NCBI GenBank assembly: GCA_031268525.1
Contig: JAIRXA010000034.1
Coordinates: 1 to 27,157, forward strand
Length of the DNA stretch: 27,157 nucleotides
Direction of reading: 5' to 3'
DNA from: Coriobacteriales bacterium
Lineage (GTDB): Bacteria; Actinomycetota; Coriobacteriia; Coriobacteriales; UBA8131
Under the pieces are notes generated by a model that did no database searches, was not told the origin of the DNA, and worked only from the letters and a program-made list of their open reading frames with translations. Of this stretch, positions 15,785 through 23,112 are shown piece after piece (positions within the stretch are counted from its first letter, which is position 1; each line of letters opens with the position of its first letter). Both the position numbers and the translations under genes were made by a program.

Positions 15785-16615
15785 ATGGCATTTTGTGGAC
15801 AGTGCGGCAAGCAGATCAACGATGGTGCGACCTTCTGCCCTCACTGCGGCAAGCAACAGCCACCGACTTCGACAGCTCAACAGTCAGGCATGCCACCGGT
15901 AGGGCAGGCGGGATACCCGCCCGTTCAGCCTCCTGCCTATGGAACGCGGCCTGCCCAGACTTCTGCCTATGGGACGCGGCCAGGTGTGCCCCCAGCGGCA
16001 ACAGGCGCCTATGGTTCCGCCACAATCGGCGGCGCAGGCATCAGCGTCGCAAACATCGTGCTCGTCATCATGGCGGGACTGCTTGTCGTCGGTGTCCTGT
16101 TCGCCAAGTGGTCGACTTCGCCACTTCTGGCCGACTATGGAAGCTGGTTCGGCGCCGGGGCGACTTCCTTTACGCTCTTTGGCGAGTTTGATCTCGTCAA
16201 TCAGATGACCGATCTGATGGGGACCGCAGGCAGCCTTGCTTCCTCCTTCGGCGTCTCAGCTGATGTGTTTGACGCCTTTTCGCTGGTCAAGGTCGTACTG
16301 TTTCTCGTGGTCGCTGCGGTTGTGGTTGCCTGTCTCCTCTTGGTGATCGGCGGGGTCTTCCTGTTCATGCGTAAAACCACTGCTCATATTTTCTGCGCTC
16401 TTGGGGCGCTCGCTTTGTTTGTCATCACCGGATTGCATTCCCTCATACTGATGTTTGCCAATGCGAGTATCGCCGATGAGCTTGCCAGTGCCTCTTGGGG
16501 CCTGCTCGGTGATGTCAGCATTATCGCACCAACAGGTCTGATCTGGCTCCTGACGCTGCTGGCGATAGGAACCGCCGTCTTTGCCTTCCTTCAAATGGGT
16601 AAAAGCAAGGCATAG
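15785..16615 (+). CDS. Zinc-ribbon protein with four membrane helices, function unknown
   Basis: 276 residues. An N-terminal zinc ribbon (C4, C7, C18, C21) leads into a Pro/Gly/Tyr-rich linker (25-85) with two copies of a 10-residue AYGTRP repeat (30-nt period at 15935 and 15965). Four hydrophobic helices follow at about 88-107, 167-193, 200-224 and 248-270. The loop between helices 1 and 2 (about 110-165) is large and is probably exposed outside. ATG 15785 has AGGAGG 7 nt upstream. The first three residues (MAF) and the ribbon are almost the same as in the gene at 14596, which suggests duplication of the ribbon module. Confidence 0.85.
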   Translation: MAFCGQCGKQINDGATFCPHCGKQQPPTSTAQQSGMPPVGQAGYPPVQPPAYGTRPAQTSAYGTRPGVPPAATGAYGSATIGGAGISVANIVLVIMAGLLVVGVLFAKWSTSPLLADYGSWFGAGATSFTLFGEFDLVNQMTDLMGTAGSLASSFGVSADVFDAFSLVKVVLFLVVAAVVVACLLLVIGGVFLFMRKTTAHIFCALGALALFVITGLHSLILMFANASIADELASASWGLLGDVSIIAPTGLIWLLTLLAIGTAVFAFLQMGKSKA

Positions 16616-16617
16616 TC

Positions 16618-17349
16618 ATGTCATACTGCGAACACTGTGGCACTGCCCTGGGCGATCAGGACGTGTTCTGCTCGGAATGTGGAGCGAGAATTGAATCCTC
16701 AGTATTCCCAGAAACCCCTTACGAAACCCCCTACGGAGCCTCTTGGGAAACCCCTTGGGAAACCGTGGCCCAGACAGAACCAGTCCATGAGAAGAAGCGC
16801 ACGGATCTGAAGTATCGCGTGATCATCGCTCTTTCTATCGTACTTATCGTGGCAGCTGTGACGGTTACGGCTCTTGTCCTTCTGGGGGTCATTCGATTGC
16901 CACAAAACTCAAGCGATGTGGCGGAGACCCCTCTAACTGCACCGGTATCTGAGCCGTCAGAGCCCTCTTCACCAATCGAAGAGGATCCCATTGGCCAAGC
17001 TCAACCGGGCCCGTCGAAGCCTGACGCCGACGCCGACAGTAAAGCTCCATCGAATGATCAGTCCGACAGCGATTACATCTTTGCCGACAGCGCTTCGCGC
17101 TATCTTTCGCGAAGCGAAATCATGCCTCTTTCGCAGTGGGAGATGCTGATTGCCCGCAACGAGATCTATGCACGTCATGGTCGTGGTTTTACCACACCGG
17201 AACTGGCGAACTATTTTCGCGCACAGAGCTGGTACCATGAACGGTATAGCGCTACGGAATTTGATGCAATGGGTTCTGTCTTGAATGATTATGAGGAAAA
17301 GAATGCCCTGTTGATTCTGGAAATCGAGCGGGAATTGGGTTATATGTGA
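16618..17349 (+). CDS. Zinc-ribbon membrane protein with C-terminal YARHG domain
   Basis: 243 residues. It has a zinc ribbon at the N-terminus (C4, C7, C18, C21; MSYCEHCGTALGDQDVFCSE), then an ETP-rich segment (31-55) and one membrane helix at about 67-92. A Ser/Pro/Asp-rich linker (95-155) leads to a YARHG domain at about 158-240 with the signature ARNEIYARHGRGF (YARHG at 184-188) and WY further on. YARHG domains are known from secreted or surface proteins of many bacteria and their function is not well defined. With the N-terminus inside, the YARHG domain would face the cell wall. ATG 16618 lies two bases after the previous stop and GTGA at the end overlaps the amidase start, so coupled translation is likely. 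Confidence 0.88.
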   Translation: MSYCEHCGTALGDQDVFCSECGARIESSVFPETPYETPYGASWETPWETVAQTEPVHEKKRTDLKYRVIIALSIVLIVAAVTVTALVLLGVIRLPQNSSDVAETPLTAPVSEPSEPSSPIEEDPIGQAQPGPSKPDADADSKAPSNDQSDSDYIFADSASRYLSRSEIMPLSQWEMLIARNEIYARHGRGFTTPELANYFRAQSWYHERYSATEFDAMGSVLNDYEEKNALLILEIERELGYM

Positions 17350-18164
17350 AAACGATGATGCGCGTGACAGCCAGAGTGAAAAACGTTTTCGTCTGCGGTC
17401 TGTTGTGTGGCTTGGTGAGCCTGTGTCTGGTTTTCTCCCTCTCTGCCTGTTCGACATCTGAAGCACCGGTGCCACACGACCCATCAGAGGTGTTTGCCGA
17501 CAGAGAGTTCAGTGATTATCCTGCGCATGCCGAGGCAGCGCCTGTGAAGGAACCCGAGGAGCCTGCAGAGCCTGCGGCCCCTGAACCACCCTCTTTGCCA
17601 GAGATCAACATCGTTGAGGATATTCGTTCCGGACTTATCCACGGTCCCAAGGGGCCAGAATACCAGAGATATATCGTGCTGCATGATACCGAAGGCGAGA
17701 GCTCGCCGGATTCGGTTATCAGCTGGTGGGATGGCAACGGTAATCATGTGGCTGCGCATTTTGTGATTGGCACTGACGGCAGCATCTGGCAATGTGTGCC
17801 ACTGGACAACATCGCGCATCACGCAGGCTATGCGCCGGATGGTTCCAATGCCGCTTTTGACGTCGCCCTCGATGGCCGTGACGATTTGATCGGTACTGCC
17901 CTTGCTGGCTCTGGTTACAGCGATTATGGGATGAATTCCTGGTCCATCGGCATCGAAATGGTGCATGTGGGAGGCTCAGGATATTACCCCGAGGAACAGC
18001 TGGATGCTTTGGATGCATTGATAGCCTACATCGATGCCTATTATGGCTTTGAGTCCTCCATAACCGATCACAAGGCATGGGCGGTAGGCAATTCCGACAC
18101 CTCGCCGGAGTTCGCCGAATATCTGGCCAATTACCAGCAGTACCGCACGCACGACGGAGCCTGA
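17346..18164 (+). CDS. Lipoprotein N-acetylmuramoyl-L-alanine amidase (Amidase_2 / PGRP fold)
   Basis: 272 residues. A lipoprotein signal (positive start, hydrophobic core, lipobox LSAC with C35) precedes a Glu/Pro/Ala-rich spacer (36-88) and the amidase domain (about 95-262). The zinc ligands expected for this fold are visible as H113 (IVLHDTEG), H242 (DHKAW) and D251 (NSDTSP), with a possible catalytic Glu at E204 (SIGIEM). The enzyme would cleave the bond between N-acetylmuramic acid and L-Ala of peptidoglycan outside the membrane. GTG 17346 overlaps the stop of the YARHG gene by four bases. Two ATGs at 17355 and 17358 are alternatives but neither has a ribosome binding site. It is the last gene of the zinc-ribbon run. 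Confidence 0.9.
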   Translation: MKTMMRVTARVKNVFVCGLLCGLVSLCLVFSLSACSTSEAPVPHDPSEVFADREFSDYPAHAEAAPVKEPEEPAEPAAPEPPSLPEINIVEDIRSGLIHGPKGPEYQRYIVLHDTEGESSPDSVISWWDGNGNHVAAHFVIGTDGSIWQCVPLDNIAHHAGYAPDGSNAAFDVALDGRDDLIGTALAGSGYSDYGMNSWSIGIEMVHVGGSGYYPEEQLDALDALIAYIDAYYGFESSITDHKAWAVGNSDTSPEFAEYLANYQQYRTHDGA

Positions 18165-18255
18165 CGACGGGCAGGAAACCCCACTGGTTCCGCCCCTACG
18201 GAGACGCTCCGACACATATCTCACGCTCTCACGTGGGCAGTCAAAGCCCGCCCTT

Positions 18256-18302
18256 GCACAGCACAAAAAGTGAACATACTTTTTCTGCTGTGCTCTTTCT
18301 TT
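18256..18302 (+). terminator. Probable terminator of the zinc-ribbon/amidase run
   Basis: Arms 18256-18271 and 18278-18293 pair over 16 positions with one mismatch around the loop GAACAT, and TCTTTCTTT follows (18294-18302). It lies about 90 nt after the amidase stop. The stem is part AT-rich, so efficiency may be moderate. Confidence 0.6.
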
Positions 18303-18341
18303 GCCACACTTTTAACTTTTTCTCCGAAAATGGCCTTGCAC

Positions 18342-18492
18342 TGTACAAGATTGACGTTAGTAGCGAGTTAGACAGCTATAACTTTTATCGTCAAATGTAA
18401 ATTGACTGGTAGATAAACTGCTCCTGTGAGTAGCTCTTTGTGAAGACCTGCTCTCAGTGCCCACAAATCGCTACTAACGTCAATCTTGTACA
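18342..18492. mobile_element. 151-bp element with perfect 25-bp terminal inverted repeats (MITE-like)
   Basis: Positions 18342-18366 and 18468-18492 are exact reverse complements. The element begins TGTACAAGATTGACG and ends with the complement CGTCAATCTTGTACA. The 101-bp centre is AT-rich and has no open frame of note. No clear target-site duplication is visible in the flanks. Size, termini and lack of coding capacity fit a miniature inverted-repeat element, but a structured RNA or a large hairpin regulatory site would look similar. Confidence 0.6.
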
Positions 18493-18789
18493 CAAACTAC
18501 CTGATTTTCTACGAAAACAGGAAAATCTGAGGTTCCGCAAGGTGTAGGGGAGGGCTTTGACCGCCCGTGTGAGCACGAAAACCCTCTCTACCCATACACA
18601 CACATCCGTAGAGGCGGGCGTTGTCCGCCCGTGTGAGCACGAAAATACTCTCTATTCGCGCGGGCGGTCAAAGCCCGCCCCTACGAAGGACGGCGGATGG
18701 TCAAAGCCCGCCCCTACAAAGGACACCCCTACGGTCGAAATTGTCCGTCTCGGGTTCTGCGCGGTTTATCCACAGAAATAAAATTTTGG

Positions 18790-18818
18790 TTGCCAGCAGC
18801 GCGGGGCTGGCGTAGTAT
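18790..18818 (+). promoter_or_regulatory. Promoter of the pyr operon
   Basis: TTGCCA (18790-18795) and TAGTAT (18813-18818) are separated by exactly 17 bp. This predicts transcription from about 18825, directly before the PyrR-binding hairpin, so the whole attenuator would be in the transcript. Confidence 0.65.
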
Positions 18819-18826
18819 GAACCGAG

Positions 18827-18951
18827 ACCTTTAAGAGCGGTACAGAGAGACCGACAAGGTGTTATTCAGGAAGTGAATGTCCATCCCATTCGGGGTGCCT
18901 GTTCGCGGATATCGTCTGATGCCCTTGTCAAGAAACGACGGGGCATTTTTT
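18827..18951 (+). promoter_or_regulatory. PyrR-responsive attenuator leader
   Basis: The PyrR-binding hairpin is at 18827-18860. Its lower stem is ACCTT/AAGGT and its upper stem CGGT/ACCG, closing the loop ACAGAGAG, with purines in the internal bulge, as in the known pyr binding loops (consensus AGUCCAGAGAGGCU). The segment GACAAGG (18853-18859) on its 3' side is fully complementary to CCTTGTC (18923-18929), the 5' arm of the terminator. The two pairings exclude each other. Without PyrR-UMP, GACAAGG can pair with the terminator arm and allow read-through. With PyrR-UMP the binding hairpin is stabilised and the terminator forms. The mechanism is established for Bacillus; its use here is inferred from the sequence. 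Confidence 0.85.
18919..18951 (+). terminator. Attenuator terminator of the pyr leader
   Basis: ATGCCCTTGTC (18919-18929) pairs with GACGGGGCAT (18937-18946) around AAGAAAC and is followed by six T residues (18946-18951). It lies 40 nt before the pyrR start codon and is the conditional stop of the PyrR leader. Confidence 0.88.
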
Positions 18952-18991
18952 AATGCCCGCAGACAGGCAGGACCGAACACGGGAGGTAGCG

Positions 18992-19597
18992 ATGGACCAA
19001 CTCCAAACCAAGAGTGTTGTGCTGGACGCCGAATCGATCGACCGGGTACTGACCCGCATCACCCATGAGATACTGGAGGCCAACAAGGGGGCTGGCGATA
19101 TCGCGCTGGTCGGCATCGTTACCCGTGGCGATCTGCTGGCCGGGGAGTTGGCGCGACGCATTGAGGCGATCGAAGGCGTCAGGGTGCCGGTCGGCTCGCT
19201 GGACATCAGCTTCTATCGGGATGACGTTGCCCTGCGTCTGGCACCGGAAGTCTATTCCACGAACATCCCCTTCGCTGTCGAGGGGCGTAGCATCGTGCTC
19301 GTTGACGACGTGCTCTACACCGGGCGCACCATTCGCGCAGCGCTTGATGCCATCATGGACTACGGACGGCCCGCAGCCATCCAGCTCGCGGTACTGGTGG
19401 ACCGAGGGCATCGCGAGCTGCCGATTCGAGCAGATTACGTCGGTAAGAACGTGCCTTCCTCGTCCTCGGAACAGGTGCGTCTGTTCCTTGAGGCGGTCGA
19501 CGGGCGCAGTGCCGTGGAGATACTGCAGGCGGCACCCGGGGAACACATCGGTTCGGCACCACTGAACGAGGGCACGTCGCAGGGAGGGGAGGGATGA
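18992..19597 (+). CDS. pyrR: Bifunctional pyr operon regulator / uracil phosphoribosyltransferase
   Basis: 201 residues with a type I phosphoribosyltransferase fold. The PRPP-binding loop is IVLVDDVLYTGRT (101-113). The N-terminal block DRVLTRITHEILEAN and the DISFYRDD segment (71-78) are typical of PyrR. The protein binds the leader RNA of its own operon in the presence of UMP and also converts uracil and PRPP to UMP weakly. ATG 18992 has GGGAGG 5 nt upstream. The longer frame to 18953 begins in the terminator tail and is rejected. The C-terminal tail after EILQAAPGEH (about 14 residues) is poorly conserved. The stop overlaps the pyrB start (ATGA). Confidence 0.95.
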   Translation: MDQLQTKSVVLDAESIDRVLTRITHEILEANKGAGDIALVGIVTRGDLLAGELARRIEAIEGVRVPVGSLDISFYRDDVALRLAPEVYSTNIPFAVEGRSIVLVDDVLYTGRTIRAALDAIMDYGRPAAIQLAVLVDRGHRELPIRADYVGKNVPSSSSEQVRLFLEAVDGRSAVEILQAAPGEHIGSAPLNEGTSQGGEG

Positions 19598-20538
19598 TGA
19601 GTACGCTTTCCTCCAAACACCTGTTGACCATGTCAGACCTCAGCTGCGAGGATATCTATTCGATCCTCAATACCGCGCGCACGTTCAAGGTGGTCAACGA
19701 CCGAGCCATCAAGAAGCTACCGACCCTGCGTGGGCGTACCGTCGTCAATCTCTTTCTGGAGCCCTCGACGCGCACACGTACCTCCTTTGAGATCGCGGCC
19801 AAGCGCCTGTCCGCCGACGGTATCAACTTCGCGGCTTCGGCTTCGGCAACCACCAAGGGCGAATCGCTGATTGACACCGCCCAGACCCTGGACGCCATGG
19901 ACTGCGATCTGGTGGTCATTCGCCACCGCTATGCCGGGGCGCCTCATACCCTCACGCAGCACATGCGGGCGCATATCATCAACGGTGGTGACGGAAAGCA
20001 TCAACATCCCACGCAGGCCCTGCTCGACCTGTTTACGATGCGTGAGCACTTCGGACACATCCAGAACCTGAATGTCGCCATCGTCGGTGACATTGCGCAT
20101 TCGCGGGTCTTTGGCTCTCTGGCGCCGGCGCTTGTAGCGTTGGGAGCTCAGGTAACCGCCATTGCGCCACCCACTCTCCTGCCAGCCCGGCCCGATGCGC
20201 TGGGCGCTCAGATCGCCTCTCGCCTTGACGAGGTGATCGCCGACTTTGATGTCATCTACATGCTGCGCATTCAGCAGGAACGCATCGAAGAGTCGCCCTT
20301 CCCGAGCTTGCGAGAATACGCGATGCTCTACGGCATCAATGCCTCACGGCTTGCCCGGATGAAACCCGATGCCATCATCATGCATCCCGGGCCGGTGAAC
20401 CGAGGGGTCGAACTTTCCTCCGAGGCGGTTGATACCGCTCGAAATCTGTTGCTCTATCAGGTGAATGCAGGAGTTGCGGTGCGCATGGCCCTCATGTACC
20501 TGCTGTTGGGAGGTGAACAGGATGGCCTTGCTGCTTAA
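19594..20538 (+). CDS. pyrB: Aspartate carbamoyltransferase catalytic subunit
   Basis: 314 residues. It carries the carbamoyl phosphate site STRTRTSF (58-65), the HRYAGAPH block with HPTQALLDL, and HPGPVNRGVE near the C-terminus. It joins carbamoyl phosphate and L-aspartate to N-carbamoyl-L-aspartate in the cytoplasm. There is no pyrI regulatory-subunit gene in the window, so control probably rests on PyrR. Two adjacent ATGs (19594, 19597) follow a GGGAGGGGAGGG tract, and either may be used. It overlaps pyrR by four bases and pyrC by 17. Confidence 0.96.
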   Translation: MMSTLSSKHLLTMSDLSCEDIYSILNTARTFKVVNDRAIKKLPTLRGRTVVNLFLEPSTRTRTSFEIAAKRLSADGINFAASASATTKGESLIDTAQTLDAMDCDLVVIRHRYAGAPHTLTQHMRAHIINGGDGKHQHPTQALLDLFTMREHFGHIQNLNVAIVGDIAHSRVFGSLAPALVALGAQVTAIAPPTLLPARPDALGAQIASRLDEVIADFDVIYMLRIQQERIEESPFPSLREYAMLYGINASRLARMKPDAIIMHPGPVNRGVELSSEAVDTARNLLLYQVNAGVAVRMALMYLLLGGEQDGLAA

Positions 20539-21820
20539 AGGGGCACGCTGTGTGGATCCCTTGCTTGGTCTGGATGGCGTTCGCGACATTCTGGTGCGCG
20601 ACGGTCGCATTGTCGAGATTGGCGAAGCGGGAACGGTCACCCTGCCAAAGGGACAGACGATCGACCTGAGCGGTAAGGTGCTCGTGCCGGGGCTGGTAGA
20701 CATGCATGTGCATCTGCGCGAGCCGGGTCAGGAATACAAGGAGGACATTGCCAGTGGTGGACGGGCGGCCGCGCGCGGCGGTTTTACCACGGTGCTGGCC
20801 ATGCCCAATACTCTGCCGATCTGCGACAGAGGGTCTGCAGTCACTTTCGTTTTGGACAGGGCCCGAGAGGTCACTCGGACACGCGTCTCTGTGGCCGGCT
20901 CGCTCACCCGGGGTCTCATGGGCGAGGCATTGGCAGAGATGGGTGACATGGCGCATGCCGGCGCGATCGCCTTTACCGATGATGGGCGTGGGGTTCAGGA
21001 CGCATCGATGATGCGGCGCGCGATGGATTACGCGCGTACCTTTGACGTGCCGGTCTTAAGTCACTGCCAGGACGAGACGTTGAGCAGGGGAGGGGTGGTG
21101 AACGAGGGGCTTGTCTCGACACGCCTTGGATTGACGGGGTGGCCCGCTGCGGCTGAAGAGATACAGATCGCCCGCGACATCGTGCTCAGCGAACTGACCA
21201 GTTGCGCTCTGCATCTTCAGCATGTTTCCACCGCAGCCGGGGTCGAGTTGGTGCGCGCCGCCAAGGCAAAGGGCTTGTCAGTGAGCTGCGAGGTGACACC
21301 CCATCATCTGTTCCTCAGTGAAGACGATCTGGACGAGAGCTATGACACGAAGCTGAAGATGAACCCGCCACTCCGTACGCGAGATGATTGCGCGCTCCTC
21401 ATCGAGGCTCTACGGGATGGCACCGTGGACTGTATCGCCAGCGATCACGCGCCGCACGCCGCCCACGAAAAGGCTCTGGAGTTCGAATTGGCACCCTTTG
21501 GAACCACGGGTCTGGAGACCAGTCTGGCGCTGGTACTCACGCATCTCGTGCGGCCCGGCATACTTGACTGGACCGACCTCGTGCGTCTGATGGCGCATAA
21601 TCCCCGGCGAATACTCGGCTTGCCGGAAGTGTCGCTCAAAGCCCATGCCATCGCCGATCTGACGGTCATTGATCCTGTCTGTGAGTGGACGGTTGGCGAG
21701 GACGGATTCGAATCCAAAAGCGCCAATTCGGCATTTGTCGGCCAGACCCTGACCGGGCGCGCAACGCATGTCTTTGTTGGGGGCTTTGCCAGTCTCGAGG
21801 ATGGAAAGGTCGTCGCATGA
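20522..21820 (+). CDS. pyrC: Dihydroorotase (class I)
   Basis: 432 residues, an amidohydrolase-fold zinc enzyme. It has the HxH metal site DMHVHLREPGQEYKEDI (H62, H64), RGGFTTVLAMPNT, SHCQDE, EVTPHH and the DHAPH motif near 307. These, with the length, place it in class I (about 430 residues) rather than the shorter class II. It cyclises N-carbamoyl-aspartate to dihydroorotate. ATG 20522 has GGGAGG 8 nt upstream and overlaps the pyrB end by 17 nt. The longer frame to 20465 is internal to pyrB. It overlaps carA by four bases (ATGA). Confidence 0.96.
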   Translation: MALLLKGARCVDPLLGLDGVRDILVRDGRIVEIGEAGTVTLPKGQTIDLSGKVLVPGLVDMHVHLREPGQEYKEDIASGGRAAARGGFTTVLAMPNTLPICDRGSAVTFVLDRAREVTRTRVSVAGSLTRGLMGEALAEMGDMAHAGAIAFTDDGRGVQDASMMRRAMDYARTFDVPVLSHCQDETLSRGGVVNEGLVSTRLGLTGWPAAAEEIQIARDIVLSELTSCALHLQHVSTAAGVELVRAAKAKGLSVSCEVTPHHLFLSEDDLDESYDTKLKMNPPLRTRDDCALLIEALRDGTVDCIASDHAPHAAHEKALEFELAPFGTTGLETSLALVLTHLVRPGILDWTDLVRLMAHNPRRILGLPEVSLKAHAIADLTVIDPVCEWTVGEDGFESKSANSAFVGQTLTGRATHVFVGGFASLEDGKVVA

Positions 21821-23106
21821 CCCCAGCTGCCAAACGAAGCGCGATCCTGCTGCTGGAAGATGGCAGCGTCTTTACGGGGATTGCCTGTGGTGCGTCTGGA
21901 GAGGTGCGCGGCGAGCTCTGCTTCAATACCTCGCTTGTGGGATATCTCGAAGTCCTCTCCGACCCCAGCTATGCAGGCCAGATCATCACGATGACCTATC
22001 CGCAGATCGGCAATTACGGCGTTGCACGCGCCGATCTGCAACGTGACAGACTTGCCCTGCGCGGACTGGTCCTTCGCGCTATCTGCGAGACTCCCTCAAA
22101 CTTTCGCAGTGATCTGTCGCTGCCGGATTTCCTTGTCGAACAGGACGTTGTGGCGATCAGTGAAGTCGATACGCGCCGCCTGACACGCCATATTCGCGAT
22201 CATGGAGCCATGAGCGCCATCATCTCGACGACCGATTCCGACCTCGACTCTCTTCTGCAAAAGGTGCGGGCAACGCCTGACATCACAGGAATCAATCTGG
22301 TGCGCGAGGTCAGTGTCGCGGAGCCGATTCTCTATGCGCCCGATGACCGTGCCTGGGATTTCCTCCTCAAGCCAGCACCCCCATCGCGCTACCATGTGGT
22401 CGCCTACGACTGCGGGGCAAAACGCAGCATCCTGCGCAACCTGCATCGTGCGGGCTGCAGGGTAAGCGTCGTTCCCTGGGACACGCCTGCCACCGAGGTG
22501 CTCGCCTACAAGCCTGATGGCGTGTTTTTCTCCAATGGTCCGGGTGACCCCGAGCCGGTACACCAAACCGCTCAGGCGGCGCGCGAGCTCTTTGGCAAGC
22601 TGCCTCTCTTTGGCATCTGTCTGGGTCATCAGATGATCGCTCTGGGCGCGGGGGGACGCACCGAGAAACTGAAGTTTGGGCATCATGGCGGCAATCAGCC
22701 CGTGATGAATCTGCGCACGCACAAGGTTGAGATCACAGCCCAAAATCACGGTTTCGGCGCGCTCTTTGCATCGCTCGGCGAGCTTATCCCTGCCGAAAGT
22801 GACGGGGTCAGAGAGCATGTGGCAGACGGGGATCTCCGCGAATGGGTGCAGCGAGGAACGGCACCAGTCGTCAACAACAGACGCGTCGGGCGCATACAGC
22901 TCACCCACGTGAATCTCAACGATGGCACCTGCGAGGGACTGGCCTTCCTCGACCAACCGGTATTCAGTGTCCAGTACCACCCCGAGGCAAGCCCCGGGCC
23001 TACCGATTCTCACTACCTGTTCACGGCCTTCACGCGCCTGATGGATGGTCGCGCAGACTTTCTTGATATCGATGTCAGCGCCGATCGTCTGGCCGAGTGG
23101 AGGTGA
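21817..23106 (+). CDS. carA: Carbamoyl-phosphate synthase small (glutaminase) chain
   Basis: 429 residues against about 360-380 usual. It contains the N-terminal CPSase small-chain domain (LLLEDGSVFTGIACG), then a class I glutamine amidotransferase domain with GICLGHQ (nucleophile C268) and YHPEASPGP (H388, E390). It releases ammonia from glutamine for CarB. The segment between AQNHGF and THVNLND (about 314-363) is roughly 35 residues longer than in E. coli CarA and is rich in Glu/Asp/Arg/Val. ATG 21817 overlaps the pyrC stop and has AAAGG 7 nt upstream. The frame open back to 21685 lies inside pyrC and is rejected. Confidence 0.95.
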   Translation: MTPAAKRSAILLLEDGSVFTGIACGASGEVRGELCFNTSLVGYLEVLSDPSYAGQIITMTYPQIGNYGVARADLQRDRLALRGLVLRAICETPSNFRSDLSLPDFLVEQDVVAISEVDTRRLTRHIRDHGAMSAIISTTDSDLDSLLQKVRATPDITGINLVREVSVAEPILYAPDDRAWDFLLKPAPPSRYHVVAYDCGAKRSILRNLHRAGCRVSVVPWDTPATEVLAYKPDGVFFSNGPGDPEPVHQTAQAARELFGKLPLFGICLGHQMIALGAGGRTEKLKFGHHGGNQPVMNLRTHKVEITAQNHGFGALFASLGELIPAESDGVREHVADGDLREWVQRGTAPVVNNRRVGRIQLTHVNLNDGTCEGLAFLDQPVFSVQYHPEASPGPTDSHYLFTAFTRLMDGRADFLDIDVSADRLAEWR

Positions 23107-23112
23107 GGGAAA

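Larger units (their letters stand above)
18183..18740. repeat. Cluster of REP-like GC-rich palindromic repeats
   Basis: The unit GGGCGGTCAAAGCCCGCCCC-TAC, itself partly palindromic, occurs in direct orientation near 18661-18683 and 18695-18714, with a degenerate copy at 18235-18253. It occurs inverted near 18544-18566 and 18608-18630. The inverted copies carry an extra shared block CCGCCCGTGTGAGCACGAAA (18561 and 18625, 64 nt apart). Short fragments (CGCCCCTACGG, ACCCCTACGGTC) lie at 18191 and 18724. The cluster flanks the 151-bp element on both sides. The 620-nt stretch has no convincing gene. Confidence 0.65.

Noticed and set aside
18557..18781. Small frame of 74 codons in the intergenic repeat region
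   Set aside because: Its translation simply repeats the REP-like units (SKPAPTKD twice) and it has no ribosome binding site.
18165..18990. tRNA or rRNA gene in the long intergenic region
   Set aside because: No cloverleaf pattern or conserved T-loop sequence was seen. The folded elements are explained by the terminator, inverted repeats and the pyr leader.
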